Source: Candidatus Neptunochlamydia vexilliferae
GTDB taxonomy: Bacteria > Chlamydiota > Chlamydiia > Chlamydiales > Simkaniaceae
NCBI RefSeq assembly: GCF_015356785.1
Contig: NZ_JAAEJV010000016.1
Coordinates: 1 to 40,120, forward strand
Length of the DNA stretch: 40,120 nt
Reading direction: 5' to 3'
The notes under the pieces are model-generated. The model did not search any database. It had not been told where the DNA came from and saw only the letters and a list, made by a program, of their open reading frames with translations. Position numbers and translations under genes: made by a program. Of this stretch, positions 8,614 through 16,860 are shown piece after piece; positions within the stretch are counted from its first letter, which is position 1; each line of letters opens with the position of its first letter.

Positions 8614-9003
8614 ATGGATAAAAAACTAAACGAAGGCGTTAGCGTTCAAGAGCTTGAAAATTTTGGGAAGAAGCACCGATTGGAAATCTTCTTCGCTGTT
8701 TATTTTCTTCTTGCGACGCTCCTAACATTCTACTTCTTTGGTCCTGGCTGGAGCATCTTCCTAGCAGGGGGCGGGGGAATTCTTGGAATCTGGTTTCCAA
8801 AAAAAGTGGCCAAGTCGGCAAAAGCTGCCTTTCACTTTGTCCTTAAGCAAGAAAAGACAACAAAGCTTGTTTTAGGGATTGTGGGAGCTGTGGTTGCATT
8901 TTTCCTCCCACCACTTGTTTTCTTCTTCCTCGGTCTCGTAGGAGGAACAGGGATGCACAGAGCGGCTGATGCAGCAGGTCAAGAGGGAGAAGGAGGACAA
9001 TAA
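8614..9003 (+). CDS. Small membrane protein, two hydrophobic regions
   Basis: This 129-residue protein has a polar, Lys/Glu-rich N-terminus (about 1-24), a membrane region at about 25-60 (FFAVYFLLATLLTFYFF, then a Gly-rich FLAGGGGILGIWF), a basic segment (KKVAKSAKAAFHFVLKQEKTTK), a second membrane region at about 86-115, and a Gly/Glu-rich tail. I do not recognise the family. It is transcribed divergently from the type II secretion operon, from a promoter in the palindromic element just upstream. An AAGAG box precedes the ATG. A small AAGCC-TTATT-GGCTT hairpin follows the stop. Confidence 0.75.
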   Translation: MDKKLNEGVSVQELENFGKKHRLEIFFAVYFLLATLLTFYFFGPGWSIFLAGGGGILGIWFPKKVAKSAKAAFHFVLKQEKTTKLVLGIVGAVVAFFLPPLVFFFLGLVGGTGMHRAADAAGQEGEGGQ

Positions 9004-9043
9004 GCCTTATTGGCTTAAGGACCCACAAAGAAATAAATTTGCC

Positions 9044-9205
9044 TAGGGCGTGTAATCAATTAAAGCGAATTGAAAGAGTTTTTCCTATGAGAAAAGTTCA
9101 AGGCATCCGATGCAGGAAGCCCAAATCGGGCTTTCGAAGGAGGGTAACGATGAAATTTTCCATAGGAAAAACTAAGGCAGGAGCTGTAATTAATTACATG
9201 CCCTA
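9044..9205. repeat. Palindromic element with 19-bp inverted ends
   Basis: Ends TAGGGCGTGTAATCAATTA (9044-9062) and its near-complement at 9187-9205 match at 17 of 19 positions. The inside holds AAGCCCAAATCGGGCTT and a CATAGGAAAAACTAAGGCAG block that reappear, diverged, in the element at 34194-34358, although the outer arms of the two differ. TA flanks both ends if the element is taken from GGGCGTG to CATGCCC. Confidence 0.65.
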
Positions 9206-9313
9206 ATTTGACTGGCTACGACTTTGCTAAATTGAGCTTCTTTGTCGCACTTCCCTATTGGGAATGCTACTCCTCATTCAGCTCAATTTTTCTGTGTCTC
9301 GCTGAGTCAAATT
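9205..9313. repeat. Core copy of the 38254-38412 element, inverted
   Basis: This 109-bp stretch, bounded by AATTTGACT and AGTCAAATT, is the reverse complement of the core of the element at 38254-38412 (for example CAATAGGGAA, GAAGCT and GCTGAATGAGGAG are shared). It lacks the outer GGGCC arms of that copy. It abuts the 9044-9205 element directly and ends 8 bp before the stop of the next minus-strand gene, so it may serve as a 3' hairpin for it. Confidence 0.65.
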
Positions 9314-9320
9314 ATGGACC

Positions 9321-9992
9321 TTACTTCTTCATGGGCCCTAAGTCCTCTTCCCGAGACTTGATGTAGTCAAGAAGTGTCGTTTCTTGCACGCTAAAGTGGC
9401 TAAGGAGCTGCTTAAATCCCTCGTGCCCAGAAGAAACCTTCATTTCTTCCCAAGCAGCAAGCTCTCCCTTTCGGTCACCTAGCTCCTGACATAAAGTCGC
9501 TATTCTCAATAAATTAAAAGCAAATAAAGCAGAGCTTTCTTTTTCCAATGCGAGCTTCTCTTTAAGGGCGCGAGCCTCCACCAAAGCTTCTCCGTACTTT
9601 TCTTCTCCGACCAAAAGGGAGGTGCGAGCATAGTCGCTATAGTAGGGCTGATGGGTCCGCTCCAAAGTTCTTTCCACGTAGGGGGCAGCACTTTTCGCAG
9701 ACTTGACAGAGAGGAGTTTCTGAGCAATGGGGGCATCATAACGGGCCTTGAGTTCTGGCCGCTTCTTAAACATCCCTTCCAAGGCAACAAGTCCTTCGGT
9801 CTTTTTATTGAGAACCTGGTCCCACTTTACAAAATCACGGGTGGCAGAAACAAAATCGTGCTCGGCGCGGCCACTCCGGCTCCCGAGCTTCGCAACAAAG
9901 ATCCCAGCAAGCACTGCAATAGGGATCACATAGGCTAGTATCTTCTTCCAATCAAACAACATAGGTTTCGGCAAATCAATTTCGACATCCAT
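9321..9992 (-). CDS. Membrane-anchored helical (TPR-like) protein
   Basis: This 223-residue protein has a short acidic cytoplasmic start (MDVEIDLPKPMLFDWKK), one membrane helix at about 18-36 (ILAYVIPIAVLAGIFVAKL), and an all-alpha remainder with TPR-like helix pairs (YSDYARTSLLVGEEKYGEAL, FAFNLLRIATLCQELGDRKGEL). The layout resembles YfgM/TolA-binding TPR proteins that assist envelope protein folding, but the similarity is of architecture only. It stands alone on the minus strand, with repeats behind it and an empty stretch in front. Confidence 0.7.
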   Translation of the reverse strand: MDVEIDLPKPMLFDWKKILAYVIPIAVLAGIFVAKLGSRSGRAEHDFVSATRDFVKWDQVLNKKTEGLVALEGMFKKRPELKARYDAPIAQKLLSVKSAKSAAPYVERTLERTHQPYYSDYARTSLLVGEEKYGEALVEARALKEKLALEKESSALFAFNLLRIATLCQELGDRKGELAAWEEMKVSSGHEGFKQLLSHFSVQETTLLDYIKSREEDLGPMKK

Positions 9993-10380
9993 AGGTAAAT
10001 CCGTTTACTTTCAAAAGATTCTACTCTACCAGATTTCGAGCTTTTTCGACAAAACCTCAAAAAAAATTCCTTGAAAATAAGGGCTACTGACTAAGACGCG
10101 GTTTCATTGCTTTCCCGCCATGCATGTGCTATCGGGTCGACAATTTTACATCGAAAATATTTCGGAACAGATCCTGCTCACTTTCGTTACGGCCTGCTTG
10201 TTTCTTATTCTATGCTTCACATCTCTTGTTCCATCTTTCGATGTTCGTCAGATGCACAAGACCCGGTATACCCTTCTCATTTTACAATTATTGACGCGCC
10301 TCGCGGCGCACACAATTGTTTTCACATTCCTTTTACCTTCTTTATGTTCCATCGATAAAAGCCTCGAGAGGTAGCAACAT
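9993..10380. other. Stretch without a convincing gene
   Basis: No recognisable gene. A frame on the plus strand from 10120 to 10374 would encode 84 residues with two hydrophobic parts, but it has no Shine-Dalgarno sequence, and an overlapping frame is equally open. No tRNA or known structural RNA was recognised on either strand. Confidence 0.4.
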
Positions 10381-10665
10381 ATGATGACTTTTCATCTCTT
10401 TTGGCTCCCCTTTTCAAATTCCTCACCTACCTTAAATGCCGCACCTCCCATTAACACCCATCCAAACTTCGCTTCTGTACACTATTTTACCGGAGAGCTT
10501 ACTGCAATTGAGAATAAGCAAAAGCAAACAAGCGTTTGCGAGCTGCAACAGCTTGAAAATGCAATCAAAGCCGCAAACCTACCAGATAGCCAAAAGCAAA
10601 GCCTCCTAGCTCGAGTAGAGAAGATTTTCTCGGAGATGAGCGGTAGCTCAATCTCAAATAAGTAG
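10381..10665 (+). CDS. Small hypothetical protein
   Basis: This 94-residue frame starts at a double ATG with GAGAGG nine bases upstream. The first part is weakly hydrophobic (MMTFHLFWLPFSNS); the second half is a likely amphipathic helix pair (TGELTAIENKQKQTSVCELQQLENAIKAAN... QKQSLLARVEKIFSEMSG). I do not recognise it. It could be a small effector or a remnant of a larger gene; confidence rests on the start context and the natural-looking composition of the C-terminal half. Confidence 0.45.
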   Translation: MMTFHLFWLPFSNSSPTLNAAPPINTHPNFASVHYFTGELTAIENKQKQTSVCELQQLENAIKAANLPDSQKQSLLARVEKIFSEMSGSSISNK

Positions 10666-10785
10666 CTATATATTAAAGATTTAACAACATGATTTTTGAT
10701 GTCAGACGTACTGCTAAAAATTCATTGCATTTCTTAGAACTTTTGACTATAATAAGGGTAGAAAATAGTAAGGAGCAACCTGGAT

Positions 10786-11115
10786 ATGTCTTCAATAAAC
10801 TGGCCAGAAGTTCTAGCAATCTTTTTTGGATTTGGAGGAGGCTTTATCTACATGATAAGTCGATTAGATGGCCTGAGAAAAGAGCTTAAAAATGAAATTA
10901 AAGCGTCTGAGCAAACTCTCAGAGTAGAGATCAGAGATCTCGACAAGAAAATCGATGCGGTTGAAAAAGACGTGCACCAAGTATACTCTAAGGTCAGCAA
11001 TATTGAAGGTCAAATCCTACAGATGACCCGTCCTAATATTATCCCTATCACCAGGCATCAAGAGCATCATGAAAAGCCGCTTGATGGTGGTGACCAGAAT
11101 GTTCAAGAGTGCTAG
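10786..11115 (+). CDS. Small membrane/coiled-coil protein
   Basis: This 109-residue protein has one N-terminal membrane helix (WPEVLAIFFGFGGGFIYMIS), then a highly charged coiled coil at about 27-80 with heptad-like spacing (LRKELKNEIKASEQTLRVEI, LDKKIDAVEKDVHQVYSKVSNIEG), and a polar tail. AAGGAG lies ten bases before the ATG. Proteins of this build are often annotated as hypothetical next to mobile elements. No function is assigned. Confidence 0.65.
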   Translation: MSSINWPEVLAIFFGFGGGFIYMISRLDGLRKELKNEIKASEQTLRVEIRDLDKKIDAVEKDVHQVYSKVSNIEGQILQMTRPNIIPITRHQEHHEKPLDGGDQNVQEC

Positions 11116-11282
11116 CAACACAAATCTATTAAACTGCTCAATTCCAATAATTTAAAAACATAAGTAAAACTATCGGACGTAGTCCATGATAGGCCTTTGT
11201 AAAGTAAAATTTTCTAGTTGAATGCTTTGTTCCTGATAGGGTAAAATGAAGGAAAATAACTCTACCTTATAATCTTGGTCAA

Positions 11283-12896
11283 ATGAAAAAATTACCGATT
11301 GGTGTCCAAAGTATCCGTGAAATCCTTGAAGAAGATCAAGTTTACGTTGATAAAACAATGTTTGCTAAGGAGTTAATAACAACAGGAAAGCATTATTTTA
11401 TATCTCGTCCTAGAAGGTTCGGAAAATCTTTATTTCTTAATACTTTAGAAGAAATTCTTAGTGGCAATAAAGAGTCTTTTAAGGGCTGTAAGATCTATGG
11501 GAGCGGCTATGATTGGCGAAAATATCCAGTTCTATATTTAGATTTTTCAAAAATAGCGAATAGAACTCCCGACAAGCTTCAAATAGCTTTGCAGGTAAGG
11601 CTGGAGATTATCGCTAAAGAGCATGATATTTCTATTATTACAACCGATATCCAAGTTGCATTGGATACATTAGTTGTTGGGCTATCAAATAAGTATAAGA
11701 GAAAAGTAGCAGTGCTAATCGATGAGTATGATAAGCCTATCATAGACCATTTAGAAGATCTTGATGTTGCTAGAAATAATAGAGATATCCTTAAAGACTT
11801 TTTTGGAACAATCAAAAGTTTAGACAAACACTTAAAGTTCACATTTATAACCGGTATTAGTAAATTTTCTCGGGTTTCTCTTTTTTCTGCTCTTAATAAT
11901 TTAAACGACATTACGATGGATCCCAAGTATGCAGGAATGATGGGGTATACCGAAGAAGAATTAAGAATCACTTTTCAAGATTATATTCAAAACATTGCTG
12001 ATGAGAGGAGTCAACAGGGGAGTTTAGTAACAGAAGAAAACGTCAGAGACGAAGTGCGAAACTGGTATAACGGCTATCGATTTTCAAAAAGTGATACCTG
12101 TGTTTATAACCCCTTTTCTACGCTTAATTTTATGAGTAAAAAAGAGTCCGCGGGGTATTGGTATACTACAGGAACCCCGTCCTTTCTGATTAATCAGCTC
12201 AAAAAACATCCTGGGTCTATGATCTCTCTCGACAGAACAACAGCAAGGGGTGATGAGTTGATGGATATCAGCTCTTTAGAAGAAATCGATTTAAAAGCTT
12301 TGATGTATCAAGCCGGATATTTTACTATCAAAAACTACAACTCCACCTCAAAGCGTTACCATTTAAGCCTTCCTAATGAAGAAGTACGAACGGCTTTCAT
12401 GAACTCTCTTGTCAAGCACTTTACAAACAATGTAGATGTGCAGTCCTCAGAAAAATTCGTAAAAGCGTTGGAAAAGCATCACGTGGGTATTCTCTTCGAT
12501 CACATGAAGATCGGGCTTTCTAGCTTCGCATATCAAGTCTTTGCAGGGGCCAAAGAGCGCACCTACCAAGCAATGCTCTTATCAATGCTACATGGTATGG
12601 GGTTTGATCCGTTATCAGAGCGAGCGACAAATACAGGGCGAATAGATGTTGTGCTAGAGATGCCAAAAACAACTTATATTCTTGAACTTAAACTTGACGG
12701 CTCTGCTGATAAAGCTCTAAAGCAAATCCATGAAAAACAGTACTTTTTGCCCTATACCCGTAAAGGAAAAGAAATAGCAATTATAGGAGCCAACTTTTCT
12801 TCAGAGGCGCGCAATGTATCTGAGTGGAAAGGAGAGCTTCTATCTGAGTCCGGAGAAAAAATTCGAGATCTTTTTCCTGAAGAAGGCCACCGATAG
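11283..12896 (+). CDS. Predicted AAA-ATPase with PD-(D/E)XK-like C-terminus (copy 1)
   Basis: This 537-residue protein belongs to the predicted AAA-ATPase (AAA-ATPase-like, PF09820) plus DUF1703/PD-(D/E)XK-like (PF08011) family. It shows the family start LPIGVQSIREILEED, a degenerate Walker A (SRPRRFGKSLFL, residues 41-52), Walker B VAVLIDEYDKP at about 141-151, the TGISKFSRVSLFS block, and a C-terminal nuclease-like core RIDVVLEMPKTTYILELKL at about 455-475, with Asp and Glu-x-Lys in the right places. The family is expanded in Chlamydiae and Bacteroidetes and its role is unknown. A close paralogue lies at 36571-38178. No Shine-Dalgarno sequence precedes the ATG; TTGAAT-N18-TAAAAT upstream may be its promoter. 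The gene is followed by a GC-rich hairpin and a decayed IS. Confidence 0.9.
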   Translation: MKKLPIGVQSIREILEEDQVYVDKTMFAKELITTGKHYFISRPRRFGKSLFLNTLEEILSGNKESFKGCKIYGSGYDWRKYPVLYLDFSKIANRTPDKLQIALQVRLEIIAKEHDISIITTDIQVALDTLVVGLSNKYKRKVAVLIDEYDKPIIDHLEDLDVARNNRDILKDFFGTIKSLDKHLKFTFITGISKFSRVSLFSALNNLNDITMDPKYAGMMGYTEEELRITFQDYIQNIADERSQQGSLVTEENVRDEVRNWYNGYRFSKSDTCVYNPFSTLNFMSKKESAGYWYTTGTPSFLINQLKKHPGSMISLDRTTARGDELMDISSLEEIDLKALMYQAGYFTIKNYNSTSKRYHLSLPNEEVRTAFMNSLVKHFTNNVDVQSSEKFVKALEKHHVGILFDHMKIGLSSFAYQVFAGAKERTYQAMLLSMLHGMGFDPLSERATNTGRIDVVLEMPKTTYILELKLDGSADKALKQIHEKQYFLPYTRKGKEIAIIGANFSSEARNVSEWKGELLSESGEKIRDLFPEEGHR

Positions 12897-12914
12897 GTTG
12901 CGTTTGCCGGGGGT

Positions 12915-12933
12915 TTGGGGGCAGCGCCCCCAA
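12915..12933. terminator. GC-rich hairpin after the AAA-ATPase gene
   Basis: TTGGGGGC-AGC-GCCCCCAA forms a perfect 8-bp stem with a three-base loop. It stands between two converging genes. There is no T run, so it is either a weak bidirectional terminator or a repeat marking where the IS end was lost. Confidence 0.4.
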
Positions 12934-13740
12934 CTATACAATAATTCCTCCCCTATAAACATCAGCTGGGCATCTATATTTTAGAGACATATGAGGTCTC
13001 TCTTCATTGTAATATTTAAAGTATTGCTTAAGACCTTTTTGGAGCTCATTCCCATTCTGATAGCTCCTTATATAGATATTTTCATACTTTACAGTTCTCC
13101 ATAGACGTTCAATAAAAATATTATCTAGGGCTCTTCCTCTCCCATCCATACTCGGTTTTATACCCCGACCTGTAAGAATCGAAATAAAGTCTGGGGAAGT
13201 GTACTGCGAACCTTGATCTGTATTAAAGATTCCAGGCTGGTTAGTTTCCAGGGCTTTAAGTAACACTTCTCGGCAAAATAGACCATCAAGCGAATTTGAG
13301 ATTTGCCATGCTAAGACATATCTACTATACCAATCAATAACGGCTGTTAAATATAAAAACCCATTTACCATTCTTATATAGGTTATATCTGTGCTCCAAA
13401 CCTGATCAATATCATTAATTTTGACACCCCTCAAAAGATAGGGCTAAACTGCATGTTCCGGGTGGGGCTTGCTTAATTTCGGCTTTGGGTAAATCGCCTC
13501 AAGCCCCATACGATTCATCAATGTTCTAGCGCGATCCTCTTCCTACTTCATAGCCAGATTTGTTCAAAAAAAATTTTATCCTTCTTGAACCATACTCAGA
13601 GTGATCAGTATAAATTTCATTAACTCTAAGTTAAACTCACTGTCTATGCATGGTTGATAGTAAAGTGTTGACCTTGGTAAGTTTAGCAACTTACACTGCT
13701 GCATAATTGCAAGCTCTTTACTCCCAAGGTCAACAAGCTC
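12934..13740 (-). pseudogene. IS3-family transposase orfB, frameshifted and with stops
   Basis: The C-terminal 166 residues (12934-13434) are intact and hold the DDE core: Asp in WSTDITYIR, Asp in NTDQGSQYTS, Glu in FIERLWRTVKYE. Between 13435 and 13740 the same protein continues upstream only through at least three in-frame stops and a frame change; recognisable pieces are ELAIMQQCKLLNLPRSTLYYQP, MNRMGLEAIYPKPKLSKPHP and YLLRGVKINDIDQ. A complete orfB has about 280 residues. The catalytic residues remain but no full protein can be made. Confidence 0.8.
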
Positions 13741-13744
13741 TTTC

Positions 13745-14035
13745 TTATGGCTTAGGGTAAGCTTTGAAGCTTTTTTTTAACCAGTCGCGTTCAACCGTTA
13801 TTTTGCCAATCTGCTTATACAGTTCATCGCGTTCTTTATCCCATTTTGTATTTGCTTTATTCTTAGTAAATAAGGAGTCTAAACCTCCGAGAAGTTCTTT
13901 TTTCCACTTCGAAATTTGCACCTGGTGAACACCATATTCACTTGCTAATTCATTAAGCGTTTTATTTTCTTTTGCTGCTTCTAACGCTACCTTAGCTTTA
14001 AAAGAAGCTGTATGCCGCTTTCTAGTTGTTGCCAT
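13745..14035 (-). CDS. IS3-family transposase orfA (HTH protein)
   Basis: This 96-residue protein has the typical IS3 orfA build: a basic start (MATTRKRHTASFKAKVALEA), a helix-turn-helix (NKTLNELASEYGVHQVQISKWKKELL), and a leucine-zipper-like end (KERDELYKQIGKITVERDWLKKS). It binds the IS ends and regulates transposition in intact elements. An A-run close to its 3' end resembles the slippage signal that normally fuses orfA to orfB, but orfB here is destroyed. It is intact by itself and could at most act as a repressor. Confidence 0.8.
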   Translation of the reverse strand: MATTRKRHTASFKAKVALEAAKENKTLNELASEYGVHQVQISKWKKELLGGLDSLFTKNKANTKWDKERDELYKQIGKITVERDWLKKSFKAYPKP

Positions 14036-14121
14036 ATTTTAATCCTCTTGTTTTGGGCTTTGTTTAGAGGATAATTCTTTAACTTATTTTCTGCCTTTTT
14101 TTGTCCAGTTTTCCTGGACCA

Positions 14122-14423
14122 TTATAAACAAATGGGATTTTTTGTCAAAAAAAGTTTTAAGCATGTGTAGGAAATCAAGTAAGCAAGCCAGGGAAATCTG
14201 ATTTTGCTTCGCTTGCCCCTCGCATTCCAAAAAATGTCCTGTACTGAGAGAGTTCTCTTTAAAACGTGTTTGTATTTGTTTTAAATCTTCAGTATTTCTG
14301 TAAATTTTAAGAAGAAATTATGTCTGCATAAAACAATATAAACACAGCAATGTACCTGAATAATCAGGCTAAGGTGGGCTTCATGGTCATAAATCCTAAG
14401 TTGACACCCTACAGAAAATAGCC
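14122..14423. other. Stretch without a recognised gene
   Basis: AT-rich sequence between the IS end and the ATPase stop. No open frame of credible size and no structured RNA was recognised. Confidence 0.4.
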
Positions 14424-15881
14424 TCAAAAAAGCTCTTCGAAGATCATATCCTGATCGATAAGATCTTCGGACCAGATTGAGTCTTTCATTCCCGCAAAGG
14501 TGATCATTGCCAGCTGAACTTGTTTGTTTGTCTTGAAGTATTTCTCAAAGACGGTGAGCTTTTTGGCAAGTTCTTTGGCGCAAGCCTTATCAACAGTAAA
14601 GACCTTTTCAGAAAATTTGATCTCACAAAGGGTGATGATCCCATCGTCGCGGTCAAAGAGAAGATCGACTTGTGCCCCTTGATCACGACTTCCCTCCTTG
14701 GGAAGGTAACGCCAGCTTCCTGTTTCGCAAGCAATGGCATCGAGCTCGAGAGCTTCCTTAATTTGATCGACATGTTTTAAGCAAAGAGTTTCAAAGGCAT
14801 ACCCCATCCAGGCAACCGCTTTAGGGGTTTTTGCTTTGGCCTGCCAATAGGATTTTCCTCCTTCAACACCTCGCTTCTTTAGGGGAGAGATCCAGTGTAG
14901 GTAAAAGAACACATATTCATCAATGATCCGATAAAACTGCTCTTTTCGCTTGTTACCATAAGGGATATAGGATTGGATGAAACCTGCAGCTTCGAGTTCG
15001 AAAAGTCTCTTCTTAAATGTTCCTCCTGTTGTGGCCCCGACTTCCTTAATTAAAGCATCTCTTGAAATCCCCTTCCGACTTTTTGAAACTGCTTTAACAA
15101 TTTTATGATGAACCTCTGCCCCATCAAAAAGAGATTTAAAAAGACGGTCAAACTCTGAGTAAAGAAGACCCTCTTTTTGGAAGCAGACTCGGTTAATCGC
15201 TTGAGCTACTGACATTCCCTTGGAAACTTGCTTTAAGTAGTAAGGAATCCCCCCAAATACCATATAAAGGTTGCAGAGCTGTTTATCGGTACATCGCACC
15301 CCTTTTGCATTTAAGTAGTCTAGCGTCTCTCCTAAGGTATAGGGGCGAAGTAAAATGACACGCGTCAATCGGTTATAGAGTCCCCCCTTAGCATTGATGA
15401 GATGATCAAGCATCCAGGACGCTGCCGACCCACAAACGATTAAAATGAGATTTCTCCTCGAGCTCCAATAGCGATTCCAGTAGTAGTCGAGAGCCTGAAC
15501 GAAACCTGAGCGCGCCCTTGCAAGCCATGGAAGTTCATCGAAAAATAAAATGCATTTTTTTCCTTTAGGAAGCTTGTCGAGTTGTTTTGTGAGAAGAGCA
15601 AAGGCTTTTTTCCAACTTTTAGGTCTTTTTACGGACATCCCCTCAAAAAAGGTTTCCGAAAAAACGGTTGCAAAGTTCTCTAGTTGTTCGGCCAGAGTTC
15701 CCTCTTTCTGCCCTGTTAACTCGAAATAAGTTCCCTTATTCTTAAAGAACTCTCTAATTAAGTAAGTTTTCCCAACACGCCGCCTTCCGTAGACAGCTAA
15801 AAACTCTGATTCTCCGGAGTTGTAAATCGTCTTAAGCGCTTTTAATTCTTTCTTTCTTCCGATAATTTTCTGTTCTGCCAT
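14424..15881 (-). CDS. ATPase of the ATPase_2/DUF234 type
   Basis: This 485-residue protein (from the start chosen here) has an N-terminal archaeal-type AAA ATPase domain: IIGRKKELKALKTIY, Walker A VYGRRRVGKTYLIREFF, Walker B KCILFFDELPWLARARSGF, and sensor-like LILIVCGSAASWML. A winged-helix segment follows (RKGISRDALIKEVGATTGGT). The C-terminal DUF234/PD-(D/E)XK-like region ends with QVDLLFDRDDGIITLCEIKFSEK, carrying the Asp and Glu-x-Lys pattern. Start ATG 15881 is preferred because GAAGG precedes it by eight bases; an upstream ATG at 15914 lies within a palindrome. Role is unknown. A broken relative lies at 38767-39338. Two tandem palindromes cover its promoter. Confidence 0.88.
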   Translation of the reverse strand: MAEQKIIGRKKELKALKTIYNSGESEFLAVYGRRRVGKTYLIREFFKNKGTYFELTGQKEGTLAEQLENFATVFSETFFEGMSVKRPKSWKKAFALLTKQLDKLPKGKKCILFFDELPWLARARSGFVQALDYYWNRYWSSRRNLILIVCGSAASWMLDHLINAKGGLYNRLTRVILLRPYTLGETLDYLNAKGVRCTDKQLCNLYMVFGGIPYYLKQVSKGMSVAQAINRVCFQKEGLLYSEFDRLFKSLFDGAEVHHKIVKAVSKSRKGISRDALIKEVGATTGGTFKKRLFELEAAGFIQSYIPYGNKRKEQFYRIIDEYVFFYLHWISPLKKRGVEGGKSYWQAKAKTPKAVAWMGYAFETLCLKHVDQIKEALELDAIACETGSWRYLPKEGSRDQGAQVDLLFDRDDGIITLCEIKFSEKVFTVDKACAKELAKKLTVFEKYFKTNKQVQLAMITFAGMKDSIWSEDLIDQDMIFEELF

Positions 15882-15896
15882 ATAGGAACCTTCAAC

Positions 15897-15987
15897 ATTT
15901 GGCTGATTATACATCTACTATATCCAGCCAAATCTATTTTTGCAACCAACATTTGGCTGGATTAATGATTATTATATTCAGCCAAAT
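15897..15987. promoter_or_regulatory. Two tandem 37-bp palindromes over a promoter
   Basis: The sites at 15897-15933 and 15951-15987 both begin ATTTGGCTG and end CAGCCAAAT, 37 bp each, with starts 54 bp apart. A minus-strand box pair TTGCAA (15940-15945), 17 bp, TATAGT (15917-15922) runs through the proximal site. This is the layout expected of an operator for autoregulation of the ATPase gene. Confidence 0.6.
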
Positions 15988-16038
15988 GTTTGTTCTTGGT
16001 ATGGAAGAATAGCGATTAGAGAACTGAGGTTTTTAGGC

Positions 16039-16761
16039 TCATTTATACAGGGTATTGCTGGAGCCAAACCATTCTAGAAATACAGCATTAACTAAATCTT
16101 TTCCAAGCGATATGTCATTGTATTCTCGATCAATATACTCTGGATGGCCCTGCGTTGAAAAAACCTTTCTAGATTTGTGCTGAATAAACAATGCATAGAT
16201 TTCTCCTGTTTTTTCATCCTTACAGGTTTGAAGCACTCGTAGATTTGAAAGATTACTAGAGACATAATAACCATGGTAAAAACGTAAGTATCTACCTTTT
16301 AGTGAAGGGAAATTATCTGCCAAATAAGGAAAGCTAAAGTTTATAGCGATCGATTTTTTTCTCAATAGCTCTTCTTTCCATTCTCTTTTAAGGTCGGAAA
16401 ATCTATGAACAACTCGGTTCTCTTGATTAAAGGCACTAGCAATAATCTGATGACCTAAGCAGACTCCAAAAATAGGCTTGTTTGTCTCACGAATAAATTT
16501 CTTTTGACCCTCAAATCTTTTATCCCAAGCATCATGCTTTGAGCTACCAGACAAAACAATATAATCATATTTTTTTATCTTCTCAATCGTGTCTTTATAT
16601 AATTCACTTTTAAATGCCTCACAGCTAATAATATCTTTAATTTCAAAAAGACTTTTCAGCTCTATTAGACTGGATGCTCCATTATTGATAATTACACCTT
16701 TTTTATTAAAGGCCAAAGGTACATTATTTGTTGATTGCTTTCCAACTGCGCTTATGCTCAT
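16039..16761 (-). CDS. Class I glutamine amidotransferase-like protein
   Basis: This 240-residue protein has the class I GATase triad: nucleophile Cys101 in FGVCLGHQIIA, and His206 and Glu208 in STQGHPEY. The DYIVLSGSSKHDAWD segment forms the usual oxyanion strand region. It resembles the amidotransferase half of GMP synthase or the GATase1-like (GuaA-like) stand-alone proteins, which hydrolyse glutamine, or gamma-glutamyl compounds in some relatives. The partner synthase is not nearby, so the substrate is open. AAAGGGC precedes the ATG. The gene is monocistronic and has its own promoter. Confidence 0.8.
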   Translation of the reverse strand: MSISAVGKQSTNNVPLAFNKKGVIINNGASSLIELKSLFEIKDIISCEAFKSELYKDTIEKIKKYDYIVLSGSSKHDAWDKRFEGQKKFIRETNKPIFGVCLGHQIIASAFNQENRVVHRFSDLKREWKEELLRKKSIAINFSFPYLADNFPSLKGRYLRFYHGYYVSSNLSNLRVLQTCKDEKTGEIYALFIQHKSRKVFSTQGHPEYIDREYNDISLGKDLVNAVFLEWFGSSNTLYK

Positions 16762-16824
16762 GCTTTTGCCCTTTTTACTTTCTATACTTTGCTGAAATCC
16801 ACAAGTAAAAATTGTGGAATACTT

Positions 16825-16854
16825 ATTATATAAGTCAATTTTTTTTTAAAGCAA
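16825..16854 (-). promoter_or_regulatory. Putative sigma-70 promoter for the amidotransferase
   Basis: On the minus strand TTGCTT (16849-16854), 18 bp, TATAAT (16825-16830), with a leader of about 57 nt to the ATG at 16761. Confidence 0.45.
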
Positions 16855-16860
16855 GAAAAT

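Larger units (their letters stand above)
12934..14121 (-). mobile_element. Decayed IS3-family insertion sequence
   Basis: An IS3-type pair of transposase frames lies on the minus strand: orfA (13745-14035) and a broken orfB (12934 to about 13740). The left end is visible as TGGTCCAGGAAAACTGGACA (minus strand, 14121-14102). No matching inverted end is found after orfB, where a GC-rich hairpin follows directly, so the right end is lost. The element is not expected to move by itself. Confidence 0.75.

Noticed and set aside
9001-9030. Rho-independent terminator after the gene at 8614
   Set aside because: The AAGCC/GGCTT stem is only five pairs and has no T run.
10107-10374. Two overlapping plus-strand frames of 83-84 residues
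   Set aside because: No Shine-Dalgarno sequence and no preference between the two phases; kept only as a note on the gene-free stretch.
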